Assembly (NCBI GenBank): GCA_028694545.1
Contig: JAQVKV010000050.1
Location: 1-9,035 of the forward strand
Length of the DNA stretch: 9,035 bases
Direction of reading: 5' to 3'
DNA from: Zavarzinia sp.
Lineage (GTDB): Bacteria; Pseudomonadota; Alphaproteobacteria; Zavarziniales; Zavarziniaceae
Position 1 is the stretch's first letter; the number at the start of each line of letters is the position of its first letter. The notes beneath the pieces were generated by a model that was not told the DNA's origin, made no database searches, and saw nothing but the letters and a program-made list of their open reading frames with translations. Positions 5,076-9,035 of the stretch are shown here, piece by piece. A program made the translations under genes and the position numbers.

Positions 5076-5485
5076 CAGAACGGCACCTCCGCGTCGGCGT
5101 CGGCAGCCATGGCATGCATGGCATCCTGGAAGCCGCCGACGGCGACTTCGATGAGCGTGAGCACCTGCGCCTCCGTGAGGTCGGAGAAGCGCGCCTGCCA
5201 GCCGATCTCCTCCATGATCTCGGCGATCGGCTTCATGGCGGCGCGGATCGCCGCCTTCTCCTGTTCGGTGAGATCAACCATGGCCCAGCGCTCCCGCGCC
5301 AAGCGCGTCCAGAAGCCTTGGCAGGCCATCGAGCAGAACCAGACCGAGGGGCGCGGTTGCTTCGACCGCACCGGGTCGAACCAGCCAAAGCCACGGGTGG
5401 GTCGCCGGCAGACAGCACAGAGCGTTCCACGCGGATGCCAGAGCCGCCGCCGGTCCTCGGCCGTGATGAGGGTAGGACAGGTCAT
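5075..5485 (-). CDS. DUF6511-like zinc-ribbon protein with SSB-tip-like C-terminus
   Basis: A 136-residue protein that I recognise as DUF6511-like. The N-terminal half has a four-cysteine zinc site: CAVC (C23, C26) and CSMAC (C51, C55) around a GFGWFDP segment. The rest is helical, with DLTEQEKAAIRAAMKPIAEI (71-90) and DLTEAQVLTLIEVAVGGFQD (102-121). The last residues are DADAEVPF, resembling the acidic-PF tip of bacterial SSB (DDDIPF in E. coli). The biochemical role is unknown. Lying between helicase and nuclease with a 3-base gap and a 1-base overlap, it is probably an accessory to those enzymes. The start at 5485 has GGGAGGG at a somewhat long spacing of 11. The ATG at 5492 is in another frame and gives an unrelated peptide. 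Confidence 0.82.
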   Translation of the reverse strand: MTCPTLITAEDRRRLWHPRGTLCAVCRRPTRGFGWFDPVRSKQPRPSVWFCSMACQGFWTRLARERWAMVDLTEQEKAAIRAAMKPIAEIMEEIGWQARFSDLTEAQVLTLIEVAVGGFQDAMHAMAADADAEVPF

Positions 5486-5488
5486 GGC

Positions 5489-7192
5489 TCATGCCGCCCT
5501 CCCGATGGCTGCTTCGGGCGCGGCATCGGCTGCGCCGAAGACGAGCGAGCGGATGGCGTCACGGTTGAAGCGAAAGGCCAGCAGCGCTGATGCCTGATAG
5601 CGGGTGAGTCCGAAGTCCTGCCGGTACTCCGGCGGCAGTAAAGCGAGCTGCCGGTCAGTGGGCGGCTGGTTCAACCAGCGGCGCGTCTTGTGGGCGCTCT
5701 CGTCGCTCTCATGCTCATTGAGCCAATCGTCCGCCGCCGCGAGGCAAACGGTGCGTTCGCCCACGGCCAACAGATGAGGGCGCTGCTTCTGGAGGCCTCC
5801 GATGCCGTACCAGCGACCTTTCAGGAAGAAGACACCGCTCCAGGCATTGAAGCCGTTGGCGATGAGCGCGGCATCGTCGCCGAAGAGATCGCACCAGCGG
5901 AAACTCGATCGCTTCAGGAGGTCGATCTCGGACATCACGAAGTCGCAGAGCGGCGCTGCTTCGCCGCCTTCGGGACGCTCCCAGACATGACCGCACAGCG
6001 GACATTCGATAGTGGCGAGCGGCACGTTGGCGCCGCAATGCGGGCAATCCTTGGTCGGCACCTCGCCGGAGGGCTCGCGACCGTTCAGGTCGACATCCTG
6101 CTCCAGCGAACCGTGCAGCAGGGTCGAGGTGCCGAAATCGAGCACGATGCAGTCGGTCTTGATGATGCCGGGATGCTCCTCGGGCGAGACCGTGCGCAGG
6201 CCCCGGCCGACCATCTGGATCATGGTCGATTTGTAGGAGCTCGGCCGCAGCAGCACGACGCAGCCCGTCGGCGGATGATCCCAGCCCTCGGTCAGGACGG
6301 TGACATTGACGACGACCCGCAGCTCTCCGGCGGCGTAGGCGTCGAGGGTCGTCTTGCGGTCGGTATCGGCCATGTCGCCGTGGATCAGCCCGGCAGCGAC
6401 ACCGGCCGCGTTGAAAGCGGCGGTCACGTTGCGTGCGTGGTCCACGGTCGAGCAGAACACCACCGTCTGGCGCTCGCCTGCCTTTGCCCGCCAGTGGCGG
6501 ATGACGGCGTCCGTGACCGGCGACCGGTTCATGATCGCGTCGACCTCGGCCATGTCGAAATCGTCGGCCGTGCGGCGCACCTTGGTGAGCTGGTCCTGGA
6601 CGCCGACATCGATCACGAAGGTTCGCGGCGGCACGAGATGTCCCGACGCGATCAGCTCCCCGATCCGGATCTGATCGGCGACGTTCGAGAACACCGGGCG
6701 CAGACCGCGCTTGTCGCCCCGATTGGGCGTCGCCGTGACGCCGTAGACCCGGCACTCGGGATTGCGCTGCAGTGCGGCGTCGATGATGCGGCGATAGCTG
6801 TCGGCGGCCGCGTGGTGCGCCTCGTCGATCACCAGGAGGTCGAGCAGGGGCAGCTGGCCAAGATTACCGGCGCGCGCCAGCGTAGGCACCATGGCGAAGG
6901 TGACCTGGCCAGCCCAGGACTTCTCCTTCGCATCGACGACCGAAGTCGTGATACGGGGATTCACCCGGCCGAACTTGCTGCGGTTCTGAGCGGTCAGCTC
7001 GTCGCGGTGGGCGAGCACGCAGGCCTTGGCGCCCGTGCTCTTCGGGGTTTCGCCGACCATGCGACCGATGACCCCTGAGAGCATGATCGTCTTGCCGGCT
7101 CCGGTCGGGGCGACGCCGAGGGTGTTTCCGTGTTCGTCGAGCGCGCGGACGCTGCGCTCGACGAACTGCTTCTGGCGGGGACGCAGCAGCAT
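5489..7192 (-). CDS. SF2 DEAH-box DNA helicase with zinc ribbon
   Basis: A 567-residue superfamily 2 helicase of the SSL2/RecG-like phage type (COG1061-like). Visible motifs: LRPRQKQFVE (3-12); Walker A APTGAGKT (28-35); LAHRDEL (motif Ia); VIDEAHH (motif II, DEAH at 123-126); VTATPNRG (motif III); VFCSTVDHA (motif IV); LTEGWDHP (motif V, 300-307); and QMVGRGLR (motif VI, 326-333). A CPHC...CPLC zinc ribbon (C383, C386, C397, C400) follows, then a roughly 165-residue C-terminal region. It should translocate on DNA using ATP and help replication or recombination, probably together with the nuclease. The ATG at 7192 is used because GTGAGG lies just upstream and MLLRPRQKQF is the normal beginning; the 37 residues available upstream are Arg/Pro-rich and overlap the previous gene. 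Confidence 0.92.
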   Translation of the reverse strand: MLLRPRQKQFVERSVRALDEHGNTLGVAPTGAGKTIMLSGVIGRMVGETPKSTGAKACVLAHRDELTAQNRSKFGRVNPRITTSVVDAKEKSWAGQVTFAMVPTLARAGNLGQLPLLDLLVIDEAHHAAADSYRRIIDAALQRNPECRVYGVTATPNRGDKRGLRPVFSNVADQIRIGELIASGHLVPPRTFVIDVGVQDQLTKVRRTADDFDMAEVDAIMNRSPVTDAVIRHWRAKAGERQTVVFCSTVDHARNVTAAFNAAGVAAGLIHGDMADTDRKTTLDAYAAGELRVVVNVTVLTEGWDHPPTGCVVLLRPSSYKSTMIQMVGRGLRTVSPEEHPGIIKTDCIVLDFGTSTLLHGSLEQDVDLNGREPSGEVPTKDCPHCGANVPLATIECPLCGHVWERPEGGEAAPLCDFVMSEIDLLKRSSFRWCDLFGDDAALIANGFNAWSGVFFLKGRWYGIGGLQKQRPHLLAVGERTVCLAAADDWLNEHESDESAHKTRRWLNQPPTDRQLALLPPEYRQDFGLTRYQASALLAFRFNRDAIRSLVFGAADAAPEAAIGRAA

Positions 7193-7197
7193 GGCCG

Positions 7198-7203
7198 CCT
7201 CAC
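7198..7203 (-). promoter_or_regulatory. Ribosome binding site deciding the helicase start
   Basis: GTGAGG ends 5 bases before the ATG at 7192 and overlaps the TGA stop of the ssDNA-binding protein gene (7200-7202). It supports coupled reinitiation at 7192 rather than a start at 7303. Confidence 0.6.
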
Positions 7204-7781
7204 TGCGCCCAGGACGGGCGCGTGCCCGGCTGCGGCATGGAGGGCTGGGAAGGCTGAGCCTGCGGTTGCGGTGCCGCACCGGGCACGCCCATGAGGGCGG
7301 CATAATCCTTGTGATCCGGCGTCACCGCCGCGCGGATCTCGTTCTTCTCCTCGCCGTTGGTGTCGGTGCCGATGTCGATCCGCGCCACGAACTCGAGCCC
7401 GTCGAGATCGGCAAAGCCGCTGATGCGACGCGCGGCCTGGGCCTGGGCGGACGTGTCCTTGTCCGAAATGCCGCGCGCGGAGTTGAGCATGCCGCGGATC
7501 AGGCTGCGGCCCATGTTCGCCCAGTCCGGCCCCTTGGGGCTGTACAGCCCGATCAGGGTGAAGATCTTGCGCCGTGCGTAGGGCCCTTCGAGAACCGTGA
7601 ACTCGCCCGAGAGATAGACCGAGCCGGTGGTCCCCCGCGTGGCGTATCCGCCGGTCCAGCCCTGCGCCGGATCGTCGAATCCGCCCGGACGGATCGTCAG
7701 GCGCACCTTGGCCAGCGTGCCCTTGGGGATAATGTTGCTGTTCTGCTTGGCGTCGTTGAAATCGTTCCAGGATCCAGTCAT
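7200..7781 (-). CDS. Putative phage ssDNA-binding protein (DUF669-like)
   Basis: A 193-residue protein. After the N-terminal WNDFNDA (5-11) come IIPKGTLAKVRLTI (17-30), SVYLSGEFTVLEGPYARRKIFTLIGL (54-79) and LDGLEFVARIDIGT (127-139), a strand-rich pattern that fits an OB-like fold. Opening with WNDFNDA followed by IPKGT resembles DUF669-type proteins, which are commonly encoded beside AAA_24/Sak4-like ATPases and thought to act as phage SSBs. Residues 167-190 form a Pro/Gln-rich, probably disordered tail ending in SWAQ, without the acidic tip of bacterial SSB. GAGGAG is 9 bases before the ATG; the gap to the ATPase stop is 17 bases. It would coat single strands for the annealase and nuclease. 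The SSB role is inferred from fold pattern and neighbours. Confidence 0.65.
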   Translation of the reverse strand: MTGSWNDFNDAKQNSNIIPKGTLAKVRLTIRPGGFDDPAQGWTGGYATRGTTGSVYLSGEFTVLEGPYARRKIFTLIGLYSPKGPDWANMGRSLIRGMLNSARGISDKDTSAQAQAARRISGFADLDGLEFVARIDIGTDTNGEEKNEIRAAVTPDHKDYAALMGVPGAAPQPQAQPSQPSMPQPGTRPSWAQ

Positions 7782-7798
7782 GGCTGGGGTCTCCTCGT

Positions 7799-8686
7799 TC
7801 AGGCGTTTTCGGAATGGGTGGGTGCGTCGGAGGTCGGCGCCGTCGCGGCCGGGGGCGGGCTGCGATAGGCCAGCCGCTCGGAGGCGGGCTTCACGGGGCC
7901 GCGGATCTTCGCCATCAGGCGGCCGAGATGCGGCTCCTCGATCAGGTCGAGACGGCCGGATCGATCCTTCGCCGGGAAGTTCCAGGGGTTGATCGTCTGG
8001 CAGACGAAGGCACGGTACGGCGCGCCGGACTCGTCCTTGATCTCCGCCATCGTCAGGACTTCATCGACGATGCCCGGCAGCTCGAGGCCGGTCTTCGAGC
8101 CGTCGATCTGCGGCTGGAAGATGCGTCGATTGAAGTCGTCGAGCTTCTCGTCGAGGATCCCGACGAACCAGACGTTCTTCGCCCGCGTGTGCTGGAGATG
8201 CGTGAGCCACGCGATCATCTCGCGGCCGTGCAGGCCATAGGCGCCGCGGACATCGGGCTTGCCGGTCTTCTCAGAGAACGCCTCGGGCTGCCCCTTGCAC
8301 CATTGGAAGCAGAGCCGCCCGGCGACGGTGATCGAGTCGATGAAGACCGTGTGGTAGCGGTCGAGCGAAGCCGGATCGCGGAAGCGCTCGCACACCGCCG
8401 CGAAGTGGGCCTCGATGTAGACCTGGTCGTTCCGCAGCGCCGGATTGGGGCCGCCGATGAAGACCGCGAAGTCGCGGCACTCGGCCCATGTGCGCGGCCG
8501 GACGCTGTCGCCGGACCATCCCTCGATGGCCAGGTCGCCCGCCTCCAGGTCGATGAACAATGTAGTGGCGGGGTCGAGCGTCCAGAGAAGCGAGGTCTTG
8601 CCGATCCCGGACTTGCCGAAGATCGTGCCCTTGACGCCGCGCGGCTCGGCGAGCCGCTGATCGGCGGAAATGATCGGGAGGGCCAT
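7799..8686 (-). CDS. AAA_24 RecA-fold ATPase, Sak4-like recombinase
   Basis: A 295-residue P-loop ATPase. Walker A is GKSGIGKTS (24-32), followed by LFIDLEAGD (43-51), which is typical of the phage nucleotide-binding AAA_24 group. Walker B is TVFIDSIT (113-120, D117). A segment at 159-182 (AWLTHLQHT, then VWFVGILDEKLDD) completes the core, and a Pro/Ala-rich tail (277-295) closes the protein. Relatives include Sak4, a RecA-core protein shown in phage HK620 to promote recombination with its SSB. The adjacent SSB-like gene supports that role here. The start at 8686 is an ATG with GGGAGG at spacing 6, overlapping the preceding stop as TGATG; a GTG three bases earlier is too close to the Shine-Dalgarno. 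A general phage NTPase role remains possible. Confidence 0.83.
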   Translation of the reverse strand: MALPIISADQRLAEPRGVKGTIFGKSGIGKTSLLWTLDPATTLFIDLEAGDLAIEGWSGDSVRPRTWAECRDFAVFIGGPNPALRNDQVYIEAHFAAVCERFRDPASLDRYHTVFIDSITVAGRLCFQWCKGQPEAFSEKTGKPDVRGAYGLHGREMIAWLTHLQHTRAKNVWFVGILDEKLDDFNRRIFQPQIDGSKTGLELPGIVDEVLTMAEIKDESGAPYRAFVCQTINPWNFPAKDRSGRLDLIEEPHLGRLMAKIRGPVKPASERLAYRSPPPAATAPTSDAPTHSENA

Positions 8687-8982
8687 CACTTGCCTCCCTT
8701 CGCCGCGATCATAGCGTCGATCGCGACGTCCGCTCCCAGCGCGCCGGCCTTGCGGGCCTCGTCGTGGAGGGTGCGTACCGCGTCGATCTCACGGTAGAAC
8801 GCCGACGCCTGCTCGTTCAGCCCGATGAGGGCGAAGGCCAGGTCGTCGATCGAGGCCGTCCCGACCGGCTTGACGGTCTCGTCGCGACGCTCGCCAAGGG
8901 CCGGCACCCGGATAGTCTCGGGCAGTTTGTCCAGCCCGTAATGGTGCTCGCGGAGCAGCGCGAGCTTCTTCGTGATGCTCAT
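8686..8982 (-). CDS. Small protein of unknown function
   Basis: A 98-residue protein that I do not recognise. It opens with a basic stretch (MSITKKLALLREHHYGLDKL), has a Pro/charged middle (RVPALGERRDETVKPVG), then a long predicted helical part (about 44-94) with heptad-like hydrophobics in IDDLAFALIGLNEQASAFY, and ends GGK. No cysteine pairs, membrane segment or signal peptide are visible. GAGG lies 7 bases before the ATG at 8982, which overlaps the previous stop as ATGA; its own stop overlaps the Sak4-like start. Position suggests a co-translated accessory or regulator of the recombination ATPase, but nothing in the sequence proves it. Confidence 0.75.
   Translation of the reverse strand: MSITKKLALLREHHYGLDKLPETIRVPALGERRDETVKPVGTASIDDLAFALIGLNEQASAFYREIDAVRTLHDEARKAGALGADVAIDAMIAAKGGK
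8693..8700 (-). promoter_or_regulatory. Ribosome binding site deciding the Sak4-like start
   Basis: AAGGGAGG on the minus strand is 6 bases from the ATG at 8686 but only 3 from the alternative GTG at 8689, so the ATG is preferred. Confidence 0.65.
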
Positions 8983-9035
8983 GACGTCACCTCGGTGTTC
9001 AGGGAAAGACGGAAGCTGGGCTTGCCGGTGCGGAC
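8979..9035 (-). CDS. C-terminal fragment of an unidentified gene
   Basis: The minus strand enters the window in an open frame of 18 codons ending FRLSLNTEVTS and a TGA at 8979-8981, which overlaps the next ATG as ATGA. The same stop-start overlap is used elsewhere in this cluster, so this is very likely the tail of the preceding gene of the operon. The gene runs off the window and its family cannot be told from 18 residues. Confidence 0.6.
   Translation of the reverse strand, partial: VRTGKPSFRLSLNTEVTS

Noticed and set aside
5690..7078. Long plus-strand open frame (462 codons) opposite the helicase
   Set aside because: It is a mirror frame of a helicase with all its motifs intact; the composition is His/Asp/Arg-rich antisense sequence without motifs.
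5489..7303. Helicase start at 7303
   Set aside because: The extra 37 residues are Arg/Pro-rich, overlap the SSB-like gene, and lack a ribosome binding site; 7192 has one and gives the usual N-terminus.

Overview
The window is a GC-rich, tightly packed stretch whose real genes all lie on the minus strand, so it reads from position 9035 down to 1. Gene content, high G/C at third codon positions and two recognisable small families (DUF6511-like and DUF6362-like) point to a temperate phage, prophage or phage-like element of an alphaproteobacterium. The host is inferred from family recall and was not tested. The low-coordinate edge is probably a contig end, because bases 2-18 are the 3' end of the standard Illumina adapter.

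Layout in transcription order. (1) The last 18 codons of an unidentified gene enter at 9035. (2) A 98-residue protein of unknown function follows. (3) A RecA-fold P-loop ATPase of the AAA_24 / Sak4-like type. (4) A putative single-stranded-DNA-binding protein. (5) An SF2 DEAH helicase with a zinc ribbon. (6) A small DUF6511-like zinc protein. (7) A Cas4/RecB-like PD-(D/E)XK nuclease. (8) A RepB/PrimPol-type primase fused to a RecA-like ATPase. These eight genes overlap by 1-4 bases or are separated by at most 17 bases, so they look like one translationally coupled operon. A 432-base gap (1591-2022) then holds an imperfect repeat array and a nested set of GC-rich hairpins. After it come (9) a RuvC-like resolvase, (10) a DUF6362-like protein, a 168-base gap with a hairpin and a palindrome, and (11) an HNH endonuclease. 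In many siphoviruses such an HNH gene sits beside the cos site and the terminase genes.

Taken together, this is a phage DNA replication and recombination module running into the packaging module. The helicase and nuclease would process ends, the Sak4-like ATPase with its ssDNA-binding partner would pair or anneal strands, the primase-ATPase would support initiation or repriming, and the RuvC-like enzyme and HNH nuclease would resolve branches and help packaging.

The observations most worth a second look are an SSB-tip-like C-terminus on the DUF6511-like protein, a W-x-DFNDA peptide shared by the N-termini of the ssDNA-binding protein and the primase, mutually exclusive stem-loops upstream of the RuvC-like gene, an iteron-like repeat array after the primase gene, and an Arg in place of the usual HNH asparagine.
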